A stretch of 64,000 nucleotides of DNA from contig NZ_CP126106.1 of the NCBI RefSeq assembly GCF_030123325.1, forward strand, positions 5,649,001 through 5,713,000. Direction: 5' to 3'. Source of the DNA: Peribacillus simplex. Lineage in GTDB: Bacteria; Bacillota; Bacilli; Bacillales; DSM-1321. Of the stretch, positions 42,134 to 50,517 are shown one piece after another. Position 1 is the first letter of the stretch; each line of letters opens with the position of its first letter. Below the pieces are notes generated by a model that saw nothing but the letters and a program-made list of their open reading frames with translations, made no database searches and had not been told where the DNA came from. The position numbers and the translations under genes are program-made.

Positions 42134-43426
42134 ATGTTTAAATTAAAAGAACGGAATTCAAATATTAAGACAGAAGTACTTGCGGGGCTTACAACCTTTT
42201 TAACTTTGGCTTATATCATCGTTGTAAACCCAATGATCCTTTCTGATGCCGGCGTTCCATTCGACCAGGCATTCACCGCAACCATAATCGCAATAATAAT
42301 CGGTACCCTAAGCCTGGCCCTATTAGCCAATTACCCTATTGTCATAGCACCGGCAATGGGATTGAATGCCTATTTTGCATACTCGGTATTGGGAACCCAT
42401 GATATTTCATACACAGTTGCCTTCTCTGCAGTCTTTGTTACCGGTATCATCTTTATCCTTTTATCCCTGACCTCTTTCCGCTCAAAATTGATCGAGGCCA
42501 TCCCAAATAACTTGAAGCATGCAATCAGTGCCGGAATCGGACTTTTCATCACCTTCATCGGACTTCGCTTGTCAGGTGTCGTAACACAGCATGAATCCAA
42601 CCTGGTTACCCTTGGAAGCTTCAGGGACCCTAGTGTGGCGCTTACATTGATTGGTTTGGTCATAACGATCGTGCTGATCGTCCGCAATGTGCAGGGAGCG
42701 ATATTCATCGGAATGATCGTGACTGCCATAATCGCTTTCTTTACAGGCCAATTGGAAATTAACGGTCTAGTTTCAACCCCTACATTACCTGAAGGGATTA
42801 TAGTCGCCAATCCAATCACATCTATCTCCGATGTCATTAACTACGGCCTTTATGGCGTCGTCTTCTCCATTTTGCTTGTAATGCTTTTCGATACGACCGG
42901 TGCTTTATTAGGCATAGTCCGTCAAGCTGGATTGCTGAAGGATAATAAGCTTGAAAAATCCGGCTGTGCCTTCTTTGCAGATTCCATCGGCACTACTGTT
43001 GGTGCCATGTTCGGTACAAGCCCGACCGCTGCCTCAGTTGAATCATCAGCTGGCGTAGGAGCGGGTGGCAAGACCGGTTTAACCGCGTTGGTTGTGGCCA
43101 TCCTTTTCTTGATGACCGCCTTCTTCAGCCCACTGATAGGAGCTGTCTCAAATGTAGCGGCAATTACGGCACCTAGCTTGATCATCGTCGGAAGCATGAT
43201 GATTAAAAGCATTAATGAAATTGACTGGACACATTTTGATGAATCATTCCCAGCCTTTTTGGTCATTGTCGCCATGCCTTTAACATCAAGCATCGCCAAC
43301 GGGATAGCACTCGGATTCATCTCCTACCCCATTTTAAAAATGGCAAGGGGCAAATTCCGGGAAGTGCATCCGTTCGTATACATGTTTGCCATTTTATTCC
43401 TTTACCAACTGATTTTCCTGGCTTGA
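42134..43426 (+). CDS. NCS2 purine permease (AzgA/PbuG type)
   Basis: Membrane transporter of 430 residues with about 12 helices, importing guanine or hypoxanthine by proton symport. Family signatures are TEVLAGLTTFLTLAYIIVVNP, VIAPAMGLNAYFAYSVLG, FVTGIIFILLSLT, KHAISAGIGLFITFIGLR, and the key GTSPTAASVESSAGVGAGGKTGL. B. subtilis PbuG and PbuO have the same length. AAAGGAGTGACC precedes ATG 42134. Regulation probably involves the leader terminator at 42082. Confidence 0.92.
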   Translation: MFKLKERNSNIKTEVLAGLTTFLTLAYIIVVNPMILSDAGVPFDQAFTATIIAIIIGTLSLALLANYPIVIAPAMGLNAYFAYSVLGTHDISYTVAFSAVFVTGIIFILLSLTSFRSKLIEAIPNNLKHAISAGIGLFITFIGLRLSGVVTQHESNLVTLGSFRDPSVALTLIGLVITIVLIVRNVQGAIFIGMIVTAIIAFFTGQLEINGLVSTPTLPEGIIVANPITSISDVINYGLYGVVFSILLVMLFDTTGALLGIVRQAGLLKDNKLEKSGCAFFADSIGTTVGAMFGTSPTAASVESSAGVGAGGKTGLTALVVAILFLMTAFFSPLIGAVSNVAAITAPSLIIVGSMMIKSINEIDWTHFDESFPAFLVIVAMPLTSSIANGIALGFISYPILKMARGKFREVHPFVYMFAILFLYQLIFLA

Positions 43427-43433
43427 TCATTTT

Positions 43434-43464
43434 AAGAGGGATCCATTGTGGTTCCTCTTTTTTT
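43434..43464 (+). terminator. Terminator of the purine permease
   Basis: AAGAGG / CCTCTT outer stem with an imperfect inner arm, then T7, seven bases after the stop. Confidence 0.7.
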
Positions 43465-43478
43465 ATAATCCCTGCAAA

Positions 43479-43518
43479 GAAAAAGGAGGATATCCGACTT
43501 ATCGTCGGATATCCTCCT
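43479..43518 (-). terminator. Terminator of the parMR operon
   Basis: A perfect 15-bp stem (43484-43498 with 43504-43518) and, on the minus strand, TTTTTC following it, six bases beyond the ParR stop. Confidence 0.85.
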
Positions 43519-43524
43519 ACATGT

Positions 43525-44058
43525 TCACTGGTTCATTTGATCAAGGAAATCACCCAGGAGATCGTCAAGATTTTCCTCTTCCGGTTCTTCCTCTTGTTGT
43601 GCGGGTTGATCCAAATTCCAATCAAAGTCATCCAGATCTTTCTTAGGTAAGTCTTCTTTGACCTTCTCCACTACCTTTTCTTCAAGCTCAGCCTGCATAT
43701 ATTCCTCATTCGATCCATTACTGTTCAAAGAGGCAAGCAAGGCGGTAGCGCGTAAAGGATCGGATAAAAGGTTGTACATAATCGTTCCAAGCATAGCTTC
43801 TGAGTGGGAATGCTTGAGCCAATCACGCTGAGATTTGCTTAGCTTGTTCGGCATGGGCAGGGAAATCATTTCCCGATCCTGATGGGTGGATTGCCCGACT
43901 CCATCGAGAACATACTCGGCAATTTTACTGGAAAAATTCCTTCTTTCCGTTTCCTTCAATTTCTGCAGCTGTCTTAACGTATAGTCTGATACATCCGAAG
44001 GGATACGAAAAGTGATGGCTTGCCCTCTTTTAATTTCAGAAGAAGCTGTTTTTTTCAT
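43525..44058 (-). CDS. ParR-like ribbon-helix-helix DNA-binding adaptor
   Basis: A 177-residue partner of the ParM-like actin. Residues about 13-52 (AITFRIPSDVSDYTLRQLQKL...FSSKIAEYVLDGV) are a ribbon-helix-helix DNA-binding domain. The middle is helical, and residues 125-177 form a very acidic tail ending ENLDDLLGDFLDQMNQ, with hydrophobic residues spaced as in ParR segments that cap actin filaments. It would bind the GNNNAC iterons upstream of parM and connect them to filaments. Eight bases separate it from parM. AGGTGAGA precedes ATG 44058. Confidence 0.75.
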   Translation of the reverse strand: MKKTASSEIKRGQAITFRIPSDVSDYTLRQLQKLKETERRNFSSKIAEYVLDGVGQSTHQDREMISLPMPNKLSKSQRDWLKHSHSEAMLGTIMYNLLSDPLRATALLASLNSNGSNEEYMQAELEEKVVEKVKEDLPKKDLDDFDWNLDQPAQQEEEPEEENLDDLLGDFLDQMNQ

Positions 44059-44066
44059 TCTCTCAC

Positions 44067-45260
44067 CTATTTAATGGAACCCGTTCTTTGTTCTTTCTTC
44101 TTTTGTTGGGACTGATTCTGTTCCTTTGCATTCCGGCGATTAAAATCCGAAATCAATTTATAATAGGCGTTTGCCATCATCCAAACGCTTTCCCGTTCAT
44201 CTTCGAAAAAGTCTATATTGTAGCCATCGAAATTTTGATTCAATGTTTTCAAGTAATCTTTCAGGACAATCGATCCCCCGCCTACAAAATAGCAGATTTC
44301 CGTTTGTGAATTTTTTTGCCATACGTTGCGCAGGTGGCGATATTGCTTTTTGGCCAGTTCTCCCAAAATACGGTCAACGATATCATGGACGCTTGTCCGG
44401 CTCCCGCGAACCATAATATGATTGCGATCATTTTTCTTCGTGATGATTTCTACGACATCGCGCCTGCTATCCAACTCGACACCATGTTTCTTCCTGATTT
44501 CTTCACGAATTGATTCAAGTGCTTCAGCTACTCCCAAATTGAATCCTTGTGCCTTGTCATCGTCAACTTTACGATTTTTAATGACCGCGATATCTGTCGA
44601 TAGGCCACCGATATCCTGGATGAGTATTCTTCTATCTATTAATTCACGGTTAATGATATTCAAATCTTTATCCATGACCAAGTTTATGTATGCAGCGAAG
44701 CCCTCTGGATAGACTTTCACTTCATCGAACTTGATATTAACCTTTATGCCCTGATATTTAGGAGTAATTAAAAATTCCACCTGATGGACGGAACCAAGTA
44801 ATTTCGAGCGGTAACCGACGTCTTTCCCTTCTTTAACCTCCCGAAGTGGCAACCCTGTTCCAAGCGTGTAGCTGGCTTCCACAACGTTATTCACTTTTTT
44901 GAATGTATCATTATTCCCCTGCTTGGCAGCGTCCAATGCAAGTGCCGCAAAAAGCATGACTAATGTTTGATCTTCTTCCGATTTACTGCTTCCTAAATCA
45001 AGTTCTGTCGGATTATCACTTTTTGTTGCCAAGTTTCCAACGCGATAAATCGCATTATTGTCTTGAAGGGCTGGTGAATGAACCCTAATATGGATTCCTT
45101 CTAATGGATTTTTTTCATTAAGTTCCTCAATCCCGATGACCGGACGATCCTCTATGTCTTTTGCAATGACGTTCGGTATATAAAGTTCAGACTCTAGCTT
45201 TCCAAAAATAGCTTTGATAGCATCATTTCCTACGTCTACTGCCGCGATTCTAGAACTCAT
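44067..45260 (-). CDS. ParM/AlfA-like segregation actin
   Basis: Bacterial actin of 397 residues of the plasmid-segregation type. ATPase motifs are AAVDVGNDAIKAIFGK (phosphate 1), LIQDIGGLSTDIAVI (phosphate 2), and CYFVGGGSIVLKDYLK (adenosine). The C-terminus is a charged, disordered stretch (AKEQNQSQQKKKEQ). Filaments of such proteins push ParR-bound DNA apart. It belongs to a type II partition cassette: iteron region, parM, parR. Surrounding housekeeping genes show that it sits in a chromosome, which is unusual. StbA-family annotation would be the alternative name. Confidence 0.85.
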   Translation of the reverse strand: MSSRIAAVDVGNDAIKAIFGKLESELYIPNVIAKDIEDRPVIGIEELNEKNPLEGIHIRVHSPALQDNNAIYRVGNLATKSDNPTELDLGSSKSEEDQTLVMLFAALALDAAKQGNNDTFKKVNNVVEASYTLGTGLPLREVKEGKDVGYRSKLLGSVHQVEFLITPKYQGIKVNIKFDEVKVYPEGFAAYINLVMDKDLNIINRELIDRRILIQDIGGLSTDIAVIKNRKVDDDKAQGFNLGVAEALESIREEIRKKHGVELDSRRDVVEIITKKNDRNHIMVRGSRTSVHDIVDRILGELAKKQYRHLRNVWQKNSQTEICYFVGGGSIVLKDYLKTLNQNFDGYNIDFFEDERESVWMMANAYYKLISDFNRRNAKEQNQSQQKKKEQRTGSIK

Positions 45261-45388
45261 TTAAAAACATCCCCTTTTTTATTGAAAAAAAATTTTAAGT
45301 GAAGCATTCCCTTTAAGGATAGGAAAAGTATCCATGATAGTCAATGCATCATTAGTTGTAGCTATATTTGTCGAATTGTTTTCAAATT

Positions 45389-45512
45389 GTTTACAATAGG
45401 AACATTTATGTATACACCCTTATATATAGACAGGTATACATATTTGTAAACATGTATACCTATTTGCATACATTACATCTATTTTTGTTTACATGTATAC
45501 GTAATTGCAAAC
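45389..45512. other. Candidate centromere parC, array 1
   Basis: Nine hexamers of the form GNNNAC (GTATAC, GTAAAC, GTTTAC, GCATAC, GCAAAC) start at 45389, 45410, 45434, 45446, 45454, 45466, 45487, 45495 and 45507. The inner ones follow a repeated 8 and 12-base spacing. Placed directly upstream of parM, where type II partition loci keep their centromere and autoregulatory sites. Binding by the ParR-like protein is inferred. Confidence 0.65.
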
Positions 45513-45628
45513 AAACCAAATACTGCATCTTTTTACTCTTTCTTCTTACAAAAATAAGCGTGTAAATAGCAGATTAGGATATTGTAATAAATGGAAAATC
45601 CACTAATGAACTGTATGGAGATACTCAA

Positions 45629-46162
45629 ATGACTGAGAACAAACAGAAACTTCCCACTCGGGAACCCTATTGGCTTGGCGCAGTGCATTAAATTCCCCTT
45701 CGTTTTTTAAAACCACTGACATCCTAATTGTAGGCAGCAAAATTACAGGGATCACTCCGCTAAACAAGGTATTAAAGTTCCACTGATAGAGGCTGGTGAA
45801 ATCCTTAATGGAACAATGGTACATAGCATGGCCTGATTTACGATTTGTTTGTTCACTAAAACATGATGAAGAGAAAGCCAATCTTATGTAAGGAACGAGC
45901 TAATCAAAGCCTTGGCAGAAGAACATTCTATTGAATGTAATTTGACACCACAATAGATACCTATATTCAAGCGAATACTGATAAATATAAAAGGAAAATT
46001 AAAAAAGAACTAAAAACTATCGAAACTGGCCATCACAGAGATTATGCAGAAGAGATCCCTTTCTCCTTTCCTTGTAAATCTTCCATGATCCATGCGCAGT
46101 TTCACGCCTTTAAAAATATTTAACGGCCCTCCTCTCCACGATTCTGGAGGCTGAAAAATTTT
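45629..46162 (+). pseudogene. Truncated, decayed copy of the Rieske oxidoreductase gene
   Basis: It starts ATGACTGAGAACAAACAG behind TATGGAGA, in the same place relative to the array as the intact gene at 46460. It keeps pieces such as EPYWLG, DILIVGSKITGITP, EEHSIECNLT, and TVLL-type ends (TALLSTILEAEKFF), but stop codons appear within 25 codons, frameshifts occur throughout, and it ends at about codon 200 of 506 where the duplicated unit ends. Confidence 0.88.
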
Positions 46163-47066
46163 TCACGATAGTCAATCCTTCATATGTTGTAGCTATATTT
46201 GTCGAATTGCTTTCAAATTGTTTACAATAGGAACAAGTATGTATACATCTTAATATATAGCCACGTGTACGTGTTTGTAAACATGTTTACTCATTTGTAT
46301 ACGTTACATCTATTTTTGTTTACATGTATACATTTTTGTAAACAAACCAAATAATGTATTTTTCCACTCTTTCTTCTTACAAAAATAAGCGTATAAATAG
46401 CGAATTTGGGTATGGTAATAAATGGACAATTCACTAATGAACTGTATGGAGGTATTTAAATGACTGAAAAAAATACAGACCTTCCCCGATTTCCGGAACC
46501 CTATTGGCGCAGCGCGTTAACTTTCCCATCTTTTTCTAAACTAGAAACAGATATAAACTCTGATGTCTTAATAGTAGGCGGCGGAATTACTGGAATCACT
46601 TCTGCTTATCTACTAGCGAAACAAGGTGTAAAAGTCACTCTGATTGATGCAGGCGAAATCCTAACTGGAACGACAGGACACACTACAGCAAAAATCACGG
46701 CCCAACATGGCTTGATTTATGACCAATTGATCACTGACCATGGCGAAGAGAAGGCCAAACTTTATTATGAAGCCAATGCAGATGGAATGAAGCTAATCAA
46801 AGACTTGGTAGAAGAACATTCCATTGAATGTAATTTGACTGCACAGGATGCCTATGTCTACGCAAATACAGATGAATATAAAATCAAAATTCAAAATGAA
46901 CTGAAAGCCTATCAAAAACTCGGCATTCGGGGTGATTATGCAGAGAGTATCCCTTTCTCCATCCCTTCTAAAGCTGCTGTGATCATGAAAGATCAAGCAC
47001 AGTTTCACCCGTTAAAATACTTAACTGCCCTCATTTCGACAATTGTCGAAAGTGGAGGCAAAATTT
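46163..47066. repeat. Tandem duplication, copy 2
   Basis: The partner of 45335-46162: the same upstream array and the first 200 codons of the oxidoreductase, here intact and continuing into the full gene. Confidence 0.88.
46220..46343. other. Candidate centromere parC, array 2
   Basis: All nine GNNNAC hexamers of array 1 recur at the same offset (46220, 46241, 46265, 46277, 46285, 46297, 46318, 46326, 46338). Several have changed sequence yet keep the form (GTATAC to GTGTAC, GCATAC to GTATAC, GCAAAC to GTAAAC). It lies upstream of the intact oxidoreductase gene. Confidence 0.6.
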
Positions 47067-47980
47067 ATGAACGGACAACGGCAATGAAGATTGAAGACGG
47101 CGATCCACCTACCGTTCTGACCGATACTGGACATACAATCAAAAGCAATCAAGTAATCGTTGCCTCCCACTTCCCTTTTAATGATGAAAAGGGCTTATAC
47201 TTTGCCCGTGTCCATGTAGATAGGTCCTATGTACTTGGAATCAGGACTGAACAGGAATATCCCGGTGGGATGTATTACAGCGCAGACAGCCCTACCCGCT
47301 CCCTTCGCTATACGGAATTGGACAATGGGGAAAAACTGATACTGGTCAGCGGGGATGGTCATAAAACTGGCCAGGGAGTCTCGATGATCGAGCATTATGA
47401 AGCACTGAAGGACTTCAGTTCCCAATATTTCGATGTGAAGGACATTCCCTACCGCTGGTCGGCACAAGATATTGTGACACCGGATAAGATCCCCTTCGTT
47501 GGACCAGTGACATCCAATAATCCAAACGTTCTGATAGCTACCGGCTATGCGAAATGGGGAATGACGAATGGGTCGATTGCTGCCAAGATCTTAACTGACC
47601 GGGTTTTGCAAAGGGATAACCGGTATGCAGACTTGTATGACCCCGCCCGTTTAAAAGGCATGAAGAATATAGTCCAAGATAATGCTGATGTAGCGAAGCA
47701 TTTGATCAAAGGCAAATTGGCCGTCATTCATAAAACGCCTGAAGACATAGGAATTGATGAAGGAGCAATCGTGAAGGTGAATGGAGACAAGGCTGGGTGT
47801 TACCGTGATCATGATGGCCAGCTTCATATCGTTGATTCCACATGTACGCACATGGGGTGTGAAGTTGCCTGGAATAGCGGTGACCGTACTTGGGATTGCC
47901 CATGCCATGGCTCCCGCTACTCCATTGCTGGTGAAGTGTTGAATGGCCCTGCTGTCGAACCATTGAAAAAAATACGCTGA
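46460..47980 (+). CDS. FAD-dependent oxidoreductase with C-terminal Rieske domain (YhfW-like)
   Basis: A 506-residue fusion. Residues about 30-410 are a DAO-type FAD enzyme: dinucleotide fold SDVLIVGGGITGITSAYLLAK at 34-54, GTTGHTTAKITAQHGLIYD, and the C-terminal FAD motif NVLIATGYAKWGMTNGSIAAKIL. Residues about 420-506 form a Rieske [2Fe-2S] domain with ligands Cys462, His464, Cys480, His483 in CTHMGC and CPCHGS. B. subtilis YhfW has the same architecture; the substrate is unknown. TGGAGGTA precedes ATG 46460. Its upstream region carries the second iteron array, so a ParR-like protein may also affect its expression. Confidence 0.9.
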   Translation: MTEKNTDLPRFPEPYWRSALTFPSFSKLETDINSDVLIVGGGITGITSAYLLAKQGVKVTLIDAGEILTGTTGHTTAKITAQHGLIYDQLITDHGEEKAKLYYEANADGMKLIKDLVEEHSIECNLTAQDAYVYANTDEYKIKIQNELKAYQKLGIRGDYAESIPFSIPSKAAVIMKDQAQFHPLKYLTALISTIVESGGKIYERTTAMKIEDGDPPTVLTDTGHTIKSNQVIVASHFPFNDEKGLYFARVHVDRSYVLGIRTEQEYPGGMYYSADSPTRSLRYTELDNGEKLILVSGDGHKTGQGVSMIEHYEALKDFSSQYFDVKDIPYRWSAQDIVTPDKIPFVGPVTSNNPNVLIATGYAKWGMTNGSIAAKILTDRVLQRDNRYADLYDPARLKGMKNIVQDNADVAKHLIKGKLAVIHKTPEDIGIDEGAIVKVNGDKAGCYRDHDGQLHIVDSTCTHMGCEVAWNSGDRTWDCPCHGSRYSIAGEVLNGPAVEPLKKIR

Positions 47981-48092
47981 TGGTCATCGTGATTTTATCT
48001 AATAGTCGACTCGGTCCGCTGTTTTCCTTATACTGAAGTTACTGCATGGTTGTTGAATGGTTGCAAATAACTCTGAAAAGGATTGAATTGAA

Positions 48093-48287
48093 ATGAACGG
48101 TAAAAATCGGAAGGACATTACCCCAGGTGCCTCTGTGGACATTGTACTTAAAGCAGATCAACGGAGCGGAAAACTGACAAGCGGCACTGTAAAGGATATT
48201 TTGACCAACTCCAGCACTCACCCTCATGGAATTAAAGTAAGATTGACTGATGGCCAGGTTGGCAGGGTTCAAGTCATTCATAAGTAA
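48093..48287 (+). CDS. ywbE: YwbE family small protein
   Basis: A 64-residue basic protein of unknown function, with the whole-length family pattern: RKDITPGASVDIVLKADQRSG, GTVKDILTNSSTHPHGIKVRL and DGQVGRVQVI. The fold is probably a small beta-barrel like KOW domains. AAAGGATTG precedes ATG 48093 and a terminator follows, so it is monocistronic. Confidence 0.9.
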   Translation: MNGKNRKDITPGASVDIVLKADQRSGKLTSGTVKDILTNSSTHPHGIKVRLTDGQVGRVQVIHK

Positions 48288-48291
48288 TGCG

Positions 48292-48318
48292 CACTCGGTC
48301 CAGGCCGAGTGTTTTTTT
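48292..48318 (+). terminator. Terminator of ywbE
   Basis: CACTCGG / CCGAGTG with a 6-base loop and T7, four bases past the stop. Confidence 0.9.
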
Positions 48319-48429
48319 GTGATCATTCGACCGAATTAATGACAATGGGGATATTTCAATCATGTTTCCCGTTCATAATTCGTACAATAGGGTGAGATTA
48401 TCTCTTTTAAAAAAGGCTGGTGTCACAAA

Positions 48430-49086
48430 ATGAAAGAATACAATGCCCCCGATGAGGTTCATTACCGCAACGATGAACATACATTGAAAGTTTCCGGCTC
48501 AGAGACGCTATCCGCTGCTCCGGATCAAGCCACAATCACCCTAGGAGTCATAACAGAGGATAAGGACCCGCAAAAGGCCCAGCAAGCCAATTCCCAAGCA
48601 ATCGCAAATGTCATCGCGTCACTTAAATCCGCAGGCATACCCGAAGAGCAATTGAAAACGAGTGATTACAGAATCGATCCGCAATATGATTATATTGACG
48701 GAAAGGAATTGTTCAAGAACTACAAAGTCCAGCACATCATCCAAGCCCAAACGACCGACATCGAGAAAATAGGCAGCATAATCGACACGGCCGTCAGAAG
48801 TGGTGCCAATTCAATCACCAGCATCCGCTTCTCTTTATCCAACCCAGATGCATACTATAACCAGGCACTTTCTCTCGCTTTAAAAAATGCATACGAAAAA
48901 GCACTCTCCATGGCCCGAACACTGGGAATAACATTGAACCCAGTCCCTAATAAGGTTGAAGAGCTATCTGAAACGGCAACACCGATGCTTTACCAAACAA
49001 GTACCTTTTCAAAAATGGCGACTACCCCGATTCAGCCTGGTGAATTGAACATCACTGCCTCAGTAAGGGTGGAGTACACGTACTAG
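48430..49086 (+). CDS. SIMPL domain protein (DUF541)
   Basis: A 218-residue protein with a full SIMPL/DUF541 domain from about residue 18: LKVSGSETLSAAPDQATITLGV, AIANVIASLKSAGIPEEQLKTSDYRIDPQYDY, and the C-terminal ITASVRVEYTY. Most relatives are exported; here there is no signal peptide or membrane helix, so it would be cytoplasmic unless the start is wrong. An AAAAAGG site lies about 12 bases before ATG 48430. Function unknown. Confidence 0.85.
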   Translation: MKEYNAPDEVHYRNDEHTLKVSGSETLSAAPDQATITLGVITEDKDPQKAQQANSQAIANVIASLKSAGIPEEQLKTSDYRIDPQYDYIDGKELFKNYKVQHIIQAQTTDIEKIGSIIDTAVRSGANSITSIRFSLSNPDAYYNQALSLALKNAYEKALSMARTLGITLNPVPNKVEELSETATPMLYQTSTFSKMATTPIQPGELNITASVRVEYTY

Positions 49087-49106
49087 CACTCACTAAATTC
49101 CATCCT

Positions 49107-49139
49107 AAAAACCCCCCTTGATGAACAATGGGGGGTTTT
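49107..49139. terminator. Bidirectional terminator, SIMPL gene / purU
   Basis: AAAACCCCCC / GGGGGGTTTT with a 12-base loop, between converging genes. Confidence 0.9.
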
Positions 49140-49142
49140 ACT

Positions 49143-50045
49143 TTAAAAGACTACCGTCTTATTTTCATGAACAAGGACGCGGTCCTCCAAATGCCATTTA
49201 ACGGCACGTGCCAGCACCCTGCGTTCAGCTGAACGACCGATTTTCTTCATATCCCCAGCAGAATCACGATGGTCCACACGTTCAATATCCTGCTCGATGA
49301 TTGGGCCTTCATCCAAATCATTCGTCACATAATGGGAAGTCGCACCAATCAGCTTAACACCTCTGTCATAAGCTCTTTCATAAGGCCGTGCTCCAATGAA
49401 TGCAGGTAAAAATGAATGATGTATATTGATGATTTTGTTTGGATGGGCCGCTACGAAGTCCGGCGTCAATATCTGCATATACCTGGCCAATATAATAAGG
49501 TCCACTTTGAATTCTTCCAGAAGTCCAAGCTGTTTTGTCTCCACTTCCCTACGTATATCCTTATTTGCAGGAATGTAATAAAATGGGATGCCCATCGATT
49601 CGACAATTTGCCTCGTGTCTTCATGATTACTGATGACCAGCGCAATATCAGCTAATAAATCCCCGCTTTGCCACTCCCATAGCAATTCCAGAAGACAATG
49701 CGGTTCCTTGGAAACGAAGATTGCAGTCCTCTTCAAATCACTCACATGGTTAAATGTCCATTGCATGGAGAATGCTGTCGAAACTTCCTGGAATGCCTGC
49801 TGCATATCCGCTGCCCTATCCTTCAATCCCGGACAATCGAATTCGATCCTGGTGAAAAAGGTACCGCCCTCAGGATTCATCGAATACTGACTCAATTCAA
49901 CAATATTTGCATCATATTCTTTAAGAAAGGCAGTAACTGTCGAAACAATTCCTGGCCGGTCCGGACACTTTATAATCAAACGGCCTCTATCTTGATTCTT
50001 TTCGCGAAACTCCTGTAACTGTTCTTGCACAAAGTTGCTAACCAT
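49143..50045 (-). CDS. purU: Formyltetrahydrofolate deformylase
   Basis: PurU hydrolyses 10-formyl-tetrahydrofolate to formate and tetrahydrofolate, balancing one-carbon pools. The N-terminal ACT domain (about 20-100) begins RGRLIIKCPDRPGIVSTVTAFL; the formyltransferase-like domain (about 105-290) contains IPFYYIP, NIHHSFLPAFIGARPYERAYDRGVKLIGATSHYVTNDLDEGPIIEQ with the catalytic Asn, His and Asp. 300 residues, normal. ATG 50045 has AAGGGCAG upstream. Confidence 0.95.
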   Translation of the reverse strand: MVSNFVQEQLQEFREKNQDRGRLIIKCPDRPGIVSTVTAFLKEYDANIVELSQYSMNPEGGTFFTRIEFDCPGLKDRAADMQQAFQEVSTAFSMQWTFNHVSDLKRTAIFVSKEPHCLLELLWEWQSGDLLADIALVISNHEDTRQIVESMGIPFYYIPANKDIRREVETKQLGLLEEFKVDLIILARYMQILTPDFVAAHPNKIINIHHSFLPAFIGARPYERAYDRGVKLIGATSHYVTNDLDEGPIIEQDIERVDHRDSAGDMKKIGRSAERRVLARAVKWHLEDRVLVHENKTVVF

Positions 50046-50517
50046 TTTCCCAACTGCCCTTCTTCTATTTTGCTATATTATACTTCAATTCATGGGCAAA
50101 ATTAAAGTCAGTCCATTCAATGCGGGATTTTGTTGGCAGACAACATGGCCCTTTCTTGAAATCCTCCAGTTTTATCCCATCCCATTCATCAGTTTTTCTC
50201 TTTTGATAGATTCTTAATCTTCATCCTAATTATGTCGAATTCCTATCTAGAGCTGAAACTAACCTAAATTTCTTTCTCCATTAAATAATTTTTGTCATTT
50301 TTTTAGGAATTTACCGGTAATTTGGAAGGAAATGAAGGCAAAGGTCGAGAACCTTTATGAAATGCATAGTGAAGGGGATTCTTGAATGAAACGGACGGCA
50401 TGAACCGGGCCACCATTTTATTCCAGTTTTATTTTCCCTAGATAATAAGGTTATTCACTGCCCCATAAGGGTATAGACCATTCTATTAGTTTTTTCAAAG
50501 GGGGAAATGAAATTATC
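50046..50517. other. Gap between purU and the amino-acid transporter
   Basis: About 470 AT-rich bases without a supportable gene or riboswitch. TTATTC and GATAAT 17 bases apart at about 50419-50447 could be the transporter promoter; I give it low weight. Confidence 0.35.

Larger units (their letters stand above)
45335..46162. repeat. Tandem duplication, copy 1 (parC-like array plus broken oxidoreductase 5' end)
   Basis: From ATGATAGTCAATGCATCATT onward this stretch matches 46166 onward with a constant offset of 831 bases through the promoter region and into the gene start. The first 260 bases (45361-45620) align without gaps at roughly 86 % identity by my hand count; the coding part has several indels. 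The copy ends near codon 200 of the oxidoreductase, where copy 2 begins. Confidence 0.88.

Noticed and set aside
45603..45881. A 92-residue minus-strand frame within the duplicated copy
   Set aside because: It is antisense to the decayed oxidoreductase copy and has no support of its own.
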